This document shows positions 15,007-20,485 of a stretch of 20,485 nt of DNA, piece by piece (the first letter of the stretch is position 1; each line of letters starts with the position of its first letter). The notes below the pieces were generated by a model. That model had not been told where the DNA came from. It searched no databases and was given only the letters and a program-made list of their open reading frames with translations. The translations under genes were made by a program, and so were the position numbers. The stretch covers positions 1 to 20,485 of the forward strand of contig DAOMOD010000061.1 of NCBI GenBank assembly GCA_035444205.1. The letters run 5' to 3'. Source of the DNA: DAOMOD01 sp035444205 (GTDB lineage: Bacteria > Pseudomonadota > Gammaproteobacteria > Xanthomonadales > BPKI01).

Positions 15007-15235
15007 GGTTATGCCCTGACATCTGAGCGGAGTCCCCTCCATGTCCGAGCCAGGACTCGCAATCGAACGAGTTGGCCATTCGCCACTGAGGATCTTCAAT
15101 CGACCGTATGAGCGCAATACCTTCGATGCCGACACCTGCTGGCGCTGACCACGGTCTGCGGCAAGTTGGAGCGAGGCCCGGAGTTGCGTTGCGACTTGCC
15201 GTTCGATTGCGACGAGAATCTCACTTCCGGGCCGT
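15007..15235. other. Noncoding gap between convergent genes
   Basis: This 229-bp stretch lies between the acyl-CoA dehydrogenase and the minus-strand EAL protein. It has a 35-codon reading frame at 15041-15148 (MSEPGLAIERVGHSPLRIFN...) with GGAG 7 nt upstream, and a weak hairpin at 15050-15075 without a U-run. I do not support either as a gene or terminator. Confidence 0.4.
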
Positions 15236-17455
15236 TCATGGATGCGAGTGCAGTCGATCGGCGATGGCATCGGGCGGCAGAGGAGGATCGAACAGGAAAC
15301 CCTGCGCATCATCACAACCGAGTTGAAGCAGGCGATCTCGCTGTTCGGCGGTTTCTACGCCTTCGGCGATGACTCGCAGTCCCAGTAGATGTCCCATGTT
15401 GATGATCATGGCAGCAAGCACCGCATCCTCATTGCGATGGCTGAGTCCGGTGATGAAGGCGCGATCGATCTTGAGACGGTCGATGGGCAGGCGCTGCAAC
15501 TGGCTCAGCGAGGAATAGCCGGTGCCGAAGTCGTCGATGGCGATGTGCACTCCGGTCGAACGGAGTTCCTCCAGCACACCGACCAGGCGCACGCTGTCGT
15601 CCACCATCAAGCTCTCGGTCACCTCCAGCTCCACCCGCGTCGGATCGATCGAGGTCTGCCGAAGCACGTCCCGCACCATGGCGGGAAAATCGGCGTCCTT
15701 GATCTGTCGCATCGACACGTTGATGGCTACGGTCAGAGCGTGGCGGGTCGCCTGCTCCCACACCTGCTGCTGACGGCATGCTTCGCGCAGGATCCATTCG
15801 CCGATCGCCACGATTTGGCCGCTGTCCTCGGCGGCGGCGATGAACAGTGCCGGCAGCAGCAGTTCGTCGTCGTCGCGCTGCCAGCGCGCCAGCGCCTCGA
15901 CGCCGGACATGCGGCCCGTGGCCAACACGATCTGCGGCTGGTAAAGGAGGCGCAGCGCATTGCGTTCAAGCGCGTAGCGCAGCTCGCGAACCGTCTGCAG
16001 GCGCTGCTGCAGCTCCTGCTCGAAGCGGTCGTCGAACCACTGGTAGGAGGCACGACTGACGCGCTTGGCCTGCTTCAGGGCGATGCCGGCGTTCTGGAAC
16101 ACCGCGGTCGCGGTTTCGCCGTGCTCGGGAAAGCGGGCGATGCCGAGCGTCATGCTGAGCGGAATCTCATGGTCCTCGACGACGATATTGCGCTCCAGGC
16201 GCTTGCCCAGCGCACGCAGGCGCTGTTCCAGGGTGTCGAGCGCCACGCGCTGCACGATCATCGCGAAGCTGTCGGCCGACGTGCGGGCGATGTAGGTGTC
16301 GAGACCGAATACTTCGGCAAGCAGGGCGCCGCTGGCCTTCAACGTGCGGTCGCCGACATCATGGCCCAGCCCGTCGTTGACCGCCTGGAAGTTGTCGATG
16401 TCGGCAATCACCACCGCGAACGCCTCGCTCTCGTGAATGCGGCGCGCCAGTTCACGCTCCAGCGAGGTGCGGTTCCACAGTCCTGTCAGACGGTCGTGGA
16501 ACGCCATCACCTCCAGCTCTTCGAACAGGTGGGCGTTGTCCAGGCCGACCGCCAGATTGAACGAAAACACCTCCAGCAGGCTGCGATCGAACTCGCGCAG
16601 CGGATTTCCGCTTGAGATGTGCACCAGCATCTCCTCGGCTCGTGGCGAGCGGATGTTGAGCACCGCGTAGTCGTCGCCGAAGCGGCTTTCGGCGGCCTTC
16701 GCCGCCTCCTGCACCTGCTCCAGCATGTGCGGATTGCCCAGCGCCTCCAGCGACTGGCCCTGGTGCACGGCGTGGCGTCCCGCGGCGGCAAGGATCTGAA
16801 AGTCGTCGCCGCGACCGCGCCTTCGCACACAGACCACGCCCTCCGGGTCGACATCCAGCATGGCGCAGATCTGCGTGAGCACACCGGACGCGAAGCTGCG
16901 CACCGCCTTGACCGCCATCAGACTCGAGGCCGCATCGAGAATCATGCGCAGGCCTTCCCGGTTGGCCTCGATGGTGCGTATCTGCTGATAGGAACGCAAC
17001 GCCGTGGTGAGCGTGGTGATGAGGCGCTGGCTGGTCAGCTCGGACTTGCTGCGATAGTCGTTGATGTCGTACTTGCGGATCACTTCCAGCTCCGGCGCGT
17101 GCCCGGGCTGGCCGGTGCGCAGGACGATGCGCACTGCGGAATCGAGGAATTGTTCGCGGATCTCGCCGACCAGGCGCAGACCGGCATCCTCGCTTTCCAT
17201 CACCACATCGAGCAGGATGCAGGCGTAGCTTCCGGCGCCAAGCAGTTCGCGCGCCTGGTCCGCCGTATAGGCGCTGTCGAATCTCAGCGGTCGACCAAGA
17301 ATCTCCGTCCCCTTGAGAACGAAGCGGGTCACCTGATGAACTTCATCCTCGTCGTCGACGATCAGGATCGGCCATGCGTCGGCCGAACTGGAATCGGGTG
17401 GATTCCGTTCGTCGAGTTCGTCAGGATCGATGAGATCTTCCTGGAGACCGTGCAT
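15236..17455 (-). CDS. Response regulator with REC, DUF3369, degenerate GGDEF and EAL domains (c-di-GMP phosphodiesterase)
   Basis: A 739-residue signalling protein predicted to degrade cyclic di-GMP. Residues 29-150 form a receiver domain with the acidic pocket Asp34-Asp35, phospho-acceptor Asp83 (ILLDVVM), Thr114 and Lys137. The central part (about 170-320) resembles DUF3369. The GGDEF-type domain (about 325-480) has SADSF at 393-397 in place of GGDEF, so it should not make c-di-GMP. The EAL domain (about 495-735) is intact: EAL at 520-522, NVSMRQ, ELEVTESLM, DDFGTGYSS, KIDRAFI and AEGVET. The start is the ATG at 17455, with GGGGGG upstream. A TTG at 17470 is possible. The kinase partner is not in this window. 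It may be an orphan response regulator. Confidence 0.92.
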   Translation of the reverse strand: MHGLQEDLIDPDELDERNPPDSSSADAWPILIVDDEDEVHQVTRFVLKGTEILGRPLRFDSAYTADQARELLGAGSYACILLDVVMESEDAGLRLVGEIREQFLDSAVRIVLRTGQPGHAPELEVIRKYDINDYRSKSELTSQRLITTLTTALRSYQQIRTIEANREGLRMILDAASSLMAVKAVRSFASGVLTQICAMLDVDPEGVVCVRRRGRGDDFQILAAAGRHAVHQGQSLEALGNPHMLEQVQEAAKAAESRFGDDYAVLNIRSPRAEEMLVHISSGNPLREFDRSLLEVFSFNLAVGLDNAHLFEELEVMAFHDRLTGLWNRTSLERELARRIHESEAFAVVIADIDNFQAVNDGLGHDVGDRTLKASGALLAEVFGLDTYIARTSADSFAMIVQRVALDTLEQRLRALGKRLERNIVVEDHEIPLSMTLGIARFPEHGETATAVFQNAGIALKQAKRVSRASYQWFDDRFEQELQQRLQTVRELRYALERNALRLLYQPQIVLATGRMSGVEALARWQRDDDELLLPALFIAAAEDSGQIVAIGEWILREACRQQQVWEQATRHALTVAINVSMRQIKDADFPAMVRDVLRQTSIDPTRVELEVTESLMVDDSVRLVGVLEELRSTGVHIAIDDFGTGYSSLSQLQRLPIDRLKIDRAFITGLSHRNEDAVLAAMIINMGHLLGLRVIAEGVETAEQRDRLLQLGCDDAQGFLFDPPLPPDAIADRLHSHP

Positions 17456-17562
17456 CAGAGTGCCCCCCAAGAAAAACGCTCCGGTGCCGAGAGTCCCAGC
17501 ATAGCCGGATTACGGACGTCGCGTGGGGCGCTGTTCGGGGAGCACACGCCGACGGTCGGAAA

Positions 17563-17578
17563 CTGCTGATATCAGCAG
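17563..17578. promoter_or_regulatory. Perfect 16-bp palindrome between divergent genes
   Basis: CTGCTGATATCAGCAG is a perfect palindrome, 107 bases upstream of the EAL gene start and about 64 bases upstream of the extended -10 box of the RRM gene. It could be a binding site for a dimeric regulator of both genes. This is inferred from symmetry and position. Confidence 0.4.
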
Positions 17579-17638
17579 GTGTCTGCGGTCGGGATGGAAC
17601 AGAATCCCGTTGCGAGCGGCCCGCCGTAGGGTGAGTTC

Positions 17639-17647
17639 TGCTATGAT
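17639..17647 (+). promoter_or_regulatory. Candidate extended -10 promoter for the RRM-type gene
   Basis: TG-C-TATGAT matches an extended -10 element. No good -35 lies 17 bases upstream, which is consistent with an extended -10 promoter. If real, it starts a message with a leader of about 305 nt before the ATG at 17959. Detected by eye only. Confidence 0.4.
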
Positions 17648-17958
17648 CTGCCGTTGGGTTGCGCTGGCTTTCTCTGCAGGAACGCCGAATCCCTGGCAGG
17701 CGAATGCAGGGCCAGGGCTTGCGCAATGTCCCCGCGTGTCGGCTCGCGGCCCCTTGCAGAAGGGCGGTCGCCAGGCTTCCATACTTGGCGGTTTCCGATC
17801 CGGCAATTCAATCGTCCGCATCCTGAAGTGGGCTGCAGCGCAGTCGATCCCGGGCCGCGGATCCCATGGCCGTCGCGAGACGGTCGTCCTGGTCGGAGCG
17901 ATCCGGCGCCATTCGCGCAGCCTTGCCAAAGCTTGCGCGCCAGTCCTGGAGGATTTCC
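17648..17958 (+). other. Candidate long 5' leader of the RRM-type gene
   Basis: This is most of the 503-bp gap between the EAL gene and the RRM gene. The hairpin CCCTGGC (17691-17697) / GCCAGGG (17711-17717) has a 13-nt loop. The leader ends in a strong Shine-Dalgarno (GGAGG, 17948-17952). Long structured leaders are known for cold-shock and RNA-binding protein genes. No protein-coding gene is supported here. Confidence 0.3.
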
Positions 17959-18234
17959 ATGGTAACAGTCAGTGTGCGTGGCCTGCCGCGCTCGATGAAC
18001 GAACAGACGCTGGAGAGCCTGTTCGCTGAACACGGCCGCGTGTTCAAGATGAAGCTGATCAAGGATCTGTTCAGCGGTCAGTGCAAGGGCATTGCTGAAC
18101 TCGAGATGGAAGGACATGAGGCACGTGCCGCCAAGGAAGCCATCGATGGGCGTGCCGTAGACGGCAGCTTCGTGCGTGTGTTCGTCGACACCAAGGGTGC
18201 TGCTCCGCGCGGCAAGGGTCGTCGCGGCCGTTGA
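17959..18234 (+). CDS. Small RRM-type RNA-binding protein
   Basis: A 91-residue protein with an RNA-recognition-motif fold, probably a cytoplasmic RNA binder or RNA chaperone. RNP2 is VSVRGL (residues 4-9) and RNP1 is KGIAELEM (43-50), spaced as in bacterial single-RRM proteins. The sequence between (MNEQTLESLFAEHGRVFKMK) follows the beta-alpha-beta pattern. The aromatic residues that usually stack on RNA are absent: Ser5 in RNP2, Ile45 and Glu47 in RNP1. A basic tail follows (KGAAPRGKGRRGR). The ATG at 17959 has the perfect GGAGG at 17948-17952. Longer upstream frames start in the leader and are rejected. The gene stands alone, with the PAQR gene converging 48 bases downstream. Confidence 0.88.
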   Translation: MVTVSVRGLPRSMNEQTLESLFAEHGRVFKMKLIKDLFSGQCKGIAELEMEGHEARAAKEAIDGRAVDGSFVRVFVDTKGAAPRGKGRRGR

Positions 18235-18246
18235 GGTCTGCTGGCG

Positions 18247-18272
18247 GGTGTGGTCCGATTGCGGGCCACACC
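18247..18272. terminator. Candidate hairpin terminator between convergent genes
   Basis: GGTGTGGTCC (18247-18256) and GGGCCACACC (18263-18272) pair over 10 bp with one G-U pair and a six-base loop GATTGC. It sits in the 48-bp gap between the RRM gene and the converging PAQR gene, an ideal place for a bidirectional 3' end. There is no U-run, so classic Rho-independent action is uncertain. Confidence 0.5.
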
Positions 18273-18282
18273 GGGGCCGGAT

Positions 18283-18930
18283 TCAGACAGTTGCTGCCGG
18301 CACCACCAGGCTGGCGACCGCGATGAAGTGCAGGACGCTGCCGGCCAGCACGAACAGGTGCCAGATGGCGTGCGCGTAAGGAACGCGTTCGTTGTGATAG
18401 AACGCCGTGCCTGCGGTGTAGGCGATGCCGCCGGCCAGCAGCCAGCCCAGGGTCCACGCGGGCAGGGCGTTCACCAACGGGCCGATGGCGATCAGCGCCA
18501 GCCAGCCCATGGCCACGTACAGCACCGTCGAAGTGCGGTGGAAACGGCCAGTGAAGAAAAGCTTGAATACCACGCCAAGTACGGCCAGCGTCCACACAAG
18601 ACCGAACAGCGTCCAGCCCCAGCCGCCTTTGAGTCCGACCAGGGTAAACGGCGTGTAGGTGCCGGCAATCAGTATGAAGATGGCGCAGTGGTCCAGCACC
18701 TTGAGCTGCGCCTTCAATCTGTCGTGACGCGCCGCGTGATACAGCGTCGAGGCTGTGTAGAGCAGGATCAGGGTGGCCACGAAAACGACGGCGCTTACGA
18801 TCTGGCTGGCGCTGCCGAACAAGGCGGCCATGGCGATCAACACCGCGCCACCCGCGACCGAGGCCAGCAGACCGGCCCCGTGCGTAAGGGCGTTGGCCAG
18901 TTCCTCGCGGCTGATGCGGTGGGCGTTCAC
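18283..18930 (-). CDS. Hemolysin III / PAQR-family membrane protein
   Basis: A 215-residue protein with seven or so hydrophobic segments, of the hemolysin III (HlyIII/YqfA/TrhA) family, which is part of the PAQR superfamily. The family's metal-site residues are visible: TLYHAARHDR (His65), KVLDH (Asp80, His81) and HAIWHLFVLAGSVLHF (His187, His191, His201). Some bacterial members influence membrane fluidity or energetics, and haemolytic action is not established for most. The GTG start overlaps the TGA of the upstream gene (GTGA), which fixes the start and shows translational coupling. It is the last gene of the minus-strand cluster. Hydrophobicity and motif are convincing, but precise function is unknown. 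Confidence 0.88.
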   Translation of the reverse strand: MNAHRISREELANALTHGAGLLASVAGGAVLIAMAALFGSASQIVSAVVFVATLILLYTASTLYHAARHDRLKAQLKVLDHCAIFILIAGTYTPFTLVGLKGGWGWTLFGLVWTLAVLGVVFKLFFTGRFHRTSTVLYVAMGWLALIAIGPLVNALPAWTLGWLLAGGIAYTAGTAFYHNERVPYAHAIWHLFVLAGSVLHFIAVASLVVPAATV

Positions 18931-19748
18931 CGGCCCAATCGGAGTGGCGGGAGATCGTCGGGGAACGGTGCCGGGGTGGACAGTTGCGATCCCGCGCGCA
19001 CCAGGCGCGTGCGGGCATCGCCCTGGGTGACGCCGGTTCCCAGATCGACAATCTCGCCGAAGCCGCGCCGTTCCGGATCGTCGATGGGCCAGTTGCCGAT
19101 CGCCGCCACGCCGTCGATGCTGAGCTGTCCGCGATTCAGTACGCTGCCTGCCACCACCACGGAGTGTTCGCTGCGGTCGATGGCGTTGTCGTGGAACGCG
19201 CTCGCGACGATCTCCAGCACGCCGTAGTTGATCACCGTCCCGGCCTCGCGTCGCCCCGCGCGTATCAGGTTGTGGCGAAGCTCGCTGCCGTCGATGCGCA
19301 GACGCCCGTGATTGGTGACCACGGCGGGCGCACGTACCACGGAGTTGTCCTCCATGTTTACCTGGAGCAGATCGACGCTACCGTGATTGAGCAGGGCGCC
19401 GGCTGCGCCCTCGGCCAGGGTGAGTCCGCGCAGCTCGAGGCGGGCGCCGGGCGCCACGTGGAACAGCGGCTCCTCGATGCCCGGATAGCCACGGATCGAG
19501 GCGCCGCGGCCATCGATGCTGAGTACGCCGCGAAGCAGGGGCAGGCCACGACCTTCGAGCCGCACGCGGTCCAGCAGGTAGAGTGCGCCAGGCTCGAGCT
19601 CCACTCTGGCGGCGTGACCGGCGTTCGCCCTTTCGATGGCTTCGATGAGGTGCTTGCAGTCGCGCTCGAGCACATCGGCGGCGACCGGCATGGAGACCGC
19701 GGCGAACAGGAACACGAGAAGGAATGGCGCGGCGATGGCAACTCGCAT
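18927..19748 (-). CDS. Secreted beta-helix-like protein, coupled to PAQR gene
   Basis: A 273-residue predicted exported protein. A signal peptide, MRVAIAAPFLLVFLFAAVSM then PVAA, ends near residue 24. The rest has short beta-rich repeats with NHG/NYG/NRG turns (LLNHGSVDL, VTNHGRLRIDG, VINYGVLEI, VLNRGQLSIDG), which suggest a right-handed parallel beta-helix or pectate-lyase-like solenoid. No catalytic motif is recognised. CGGAG seven bases upstream of the ATG at 19748 supports the start, and a longer frame from 19790 is rejected. Its stop overlaps the GTG of the PAQR gene. It shares only a general fold type with the large beta-helix protein at 7875-10298 and lacks the IFSDGFE ending. Confidence 0.8.
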   Translation of the reverse strand: MRVAIAAPFLLVFLFAAVSMPVAADVLERDCKHLIEAIERANAGHAARVELEPGALYLLDRVRLEGRGLPLLRGVLSIDGRGASIRGYPGIEEPLFHVAPGARLELRGLTLAEGAAGALLNHGSVDLLQVNMEDNSVVRAPAVVTNHGRLRIDGSELRHNLIRAGRREAGTVINYGVLEIVASAFHDNAIDRSEHSVVVAGSVLNRGQLSIDGVAAIGNWPIDDPERRGFGEIVDLGTGVTQGDARTRLVRAGSQLSTPAPFPDDLPPLRLGR

Positions 19749-19819
19749 GAATGGCTCCGTTGGAAGCACCCCCGGCCCGGAGGCTGCCACGCGAGTCTAG
19801 AGCAATTGCACGAACGGCG

Positions 19820-20308
19820 TCATCCGAAGACGAGCCGCAGCAGGAAAACGCCCAGCATCATGCAGGCCAGTGCAATCTTCACCACGGTGCCGAGGATGAA
19901 GCCGATCCAGGTGCCGATGCCCACATGCCCGGCGCGACGCAGCGTGCCGCCGGCGATCAGTTCGCCAGCCAGTGCGCCGATGAAGGGACCGATGAGGATG
20001 CCGATCAGGCCGAAGAACAGCCCCACCAGGGTGCCCAGGGCCGCGCCGAAAAGCGCCCAGCCGCTGGCGCCGACGCGCTTTGCCCCGAGCAGAGAGGCGA
20101 GCAGGTCGGCGGCGACGGCAAGCACGGTGAGGAATCCGATCACACCCAGCGTCCAGGGCCCGATCGGATCGAAGCCGCCCACCCAGGCTGCCAGCAGCAT
20201 GCCGGCAAACATGAGCGGCACCCCGGGCAAGGCCGGCACGATGGTGCCGATCAGACCGACGACGATGATCAGCGCGGCCAGCACATAGAGCAGGATGTCC
20301 CAGATCAT
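19820..20308 (-). CDS. DUF456 family membrane protein
   Basis: A 162-residue integral membrane protein with about four to five hydrophobic segments. It is glycine-rich, with GLIGTIVPALPGVPLMFAGM near the N-terminus, typical of DUF456, and a G-rich loop in the middle (LGTLVGLFFGLIGILIGPFI). Its role is unknown. AAGGGG ten bases upstream of the ATG at 20308 is a moderate ribosome binding site. It leads the likely operon DUF456, beta-helix-like protein, PAQR protein, with a 71-bp gap to the next gene. The three share an envelope or membrane character, but no joint pathway is established. Confidence 0.85.
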   Translation of the reverse strand: MIWDILLYVLAALIIVVGLIGTIVPALPGVPLMFAGMLLAAWVGGFDPIGPWTLGVIGFLTVLAVAADLLASLLGAKRVGASGWALFGAALGTLVGLFFGLIGILIGPFIGALAGELIAGGTLRRAGHVGIGTWIGFILGTVVKIALACMMLGVFLLRLVFG

Positions 20309-20361
20309 TCGGCGTGTACCCCTTTCATGTCAGCCTTGTCCCATGGGGAGAAGAGCCAGTG

Positions 20362-20432
20362 GTCCGCAAAGTACGCCGAGCGGTCGTCGGCGCCAAGAGC
20401 AGAGCGGTGAGTCCGCAAAGGACGCTGAGCGG
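20362..20432. repeat. Direct repeat GTCCGCAAAGnACGCnGAGC (two copies)
   Basis: Copy 1 is at 20362-20383 and copy 2 at 20411-20432, 49 bases apart, differing at two positions in 22. Copy 2 runs to GCGGAC and so carries the inverted repeat GTCCGC...GCGGAC. They lie just upstream of the DUF456 gene and end near the window edge. No gene is seen in 20309-20485. Confidence 0.55.
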
Positions 20433-20468
20433 ACATCCATTCTCGGAGCGCCCGGCGAAGCGCACCCG

Positions 20469-20485
20469 GGTCGCCCACAAGGTGG
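20469..20485. repeat. Truncated REP of the GTAGGAGC family at window end
   Basis: GGTCGCCCACAAGGTGG is the inverse of the hairpin part of the family (compare CCACTGGTGGGCGACC at 5629-5644). The GCTCCTAC end would lie just beyond the window. Confidence 0.5.

Noticed and set aside
15041..15148. A 35-codon reading frame with a GGAG upstream in the gap after the acyl-CoA dehydrogenase
   Set aside because: Too short, with no recognisable feature. A ribosome-binding-like sequence alone is weak evidence in GC-rich DNA.
13177..15315. A 712-residue minus-strand frame antisense to the acyl-CoA dehydrogenase
   Set aside because: Shadow of a gene with intact catalytic motifs, and it shows no recognisable domain.
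17471..17958. Reading frames of up to 168 residues in the gap before the RRM gene
   Set aside because: They overlap the probable leader, have shadow-like composition and run on into or out of phase with the RRM gene.
18984..20288. A 434-residue plus-strand frame antisense to the DUF456 and beta-helix-like genes
   Set aside because: It has no family signature and the minus-strand genes have signal peptide, membrane and coupling evidence.
1..20485. CRISPR array, tRNA, rRNA, transposase or phage genes
   Set aside because: I saw no regularly spaced repeat-spacer array, tRNA-like cloverleaf, rRNA sequence or transposase/integrase motif. The short repeats present are REP-like.

Overview
The window is about 20.5 kb of GC-rich DNA with densely packed genes and several strand switches. 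Its intergenic gaps carry short palindromic repeats of the GTAGGAGC and GTAGTGCCGAGC / GTAGAGC kinds, which resemble the REP-like repeats common in Xanthomonadales. One secreted protein ends in an IFSDGFE-type tail, which I also associate with that order. I infer a gammaproteobacterium of the Lysobacteraceae/Rhodanobacteraceae group. This rests on pattern recognition, not on a search.

Layout. (1) 1-2097, plus strand: the 3' part of korA and all of korB, the two subunits of a 2-oxoacid:ferredoxin oxidoreductase. (2) 2098-2486: noncoding, with a heptamer tandem repeat, a REP doublet and a 176-nt centred imperfect palindrome that abuts the next start codon. (3) 2487-5582, plus strand: a translationally tight trio of a wax ester synthase/diacylglycerol acyltransferase and two alpha/beta hydrolases, probably a neutral-lipid module. 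(4) 5583-5899: a composite repeat cluster. (5) 5900-7841, plus strand: a 53-residue four-cysteine protein overlapping a metallo-beta-lactamase-fold hydrolase, then an SGNH hydrolase. (6) 7875-11155, minus strand: MddA-type methanethiol S-methyltransferase, then a large secreted beta-helix protein. (7) 11290-12351, plus strand: an alpha/beta hydrolase fused to a LuxR-type DNA-binding domain, divergent from mddA. (8) 12505-15006: a QsdR-like TetR regulator divergent from a 601-residue acyl-CoA dehydrogenase, separated by a near-perfect 35-bp inverted repeat. (9) 15236-17455, minus strand: a response regulator with REC, DUF3369, degenerate GGDEF and intact EAL domains. (10) 17456-18234: a 503-bp gap with a 16-bp palindrome and an extended -10 box, then a small RRM-type protein. 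(11) 18283-20308, minus strand: an apparent operon of a DUF456 membrane protein, a small secreted beta-helix-like protein and a hemolysin III/PAQR membrane protein. The window ends in repeats.

Themes. Lipid and acyl-CoA metabolism recurs in WS/DGAT, the hydrolases, and the acyl-CoA dehydrogenase with its regulator. Local regulators sit beside likely targets. No CRISPR array, rRNA, tRNA, transposase or prophage gene was seen. The most unusual items are the 176-nt palindrome that contains the probable WS/DGAT ribosome binding site, the four-cysteine microprotein overlapping the MBL hydrolase, the hydrolase-LuxR fusion, the acyl-CoA dehydrogenase operator, and the RRM protein lacking canonical aromatic residues.
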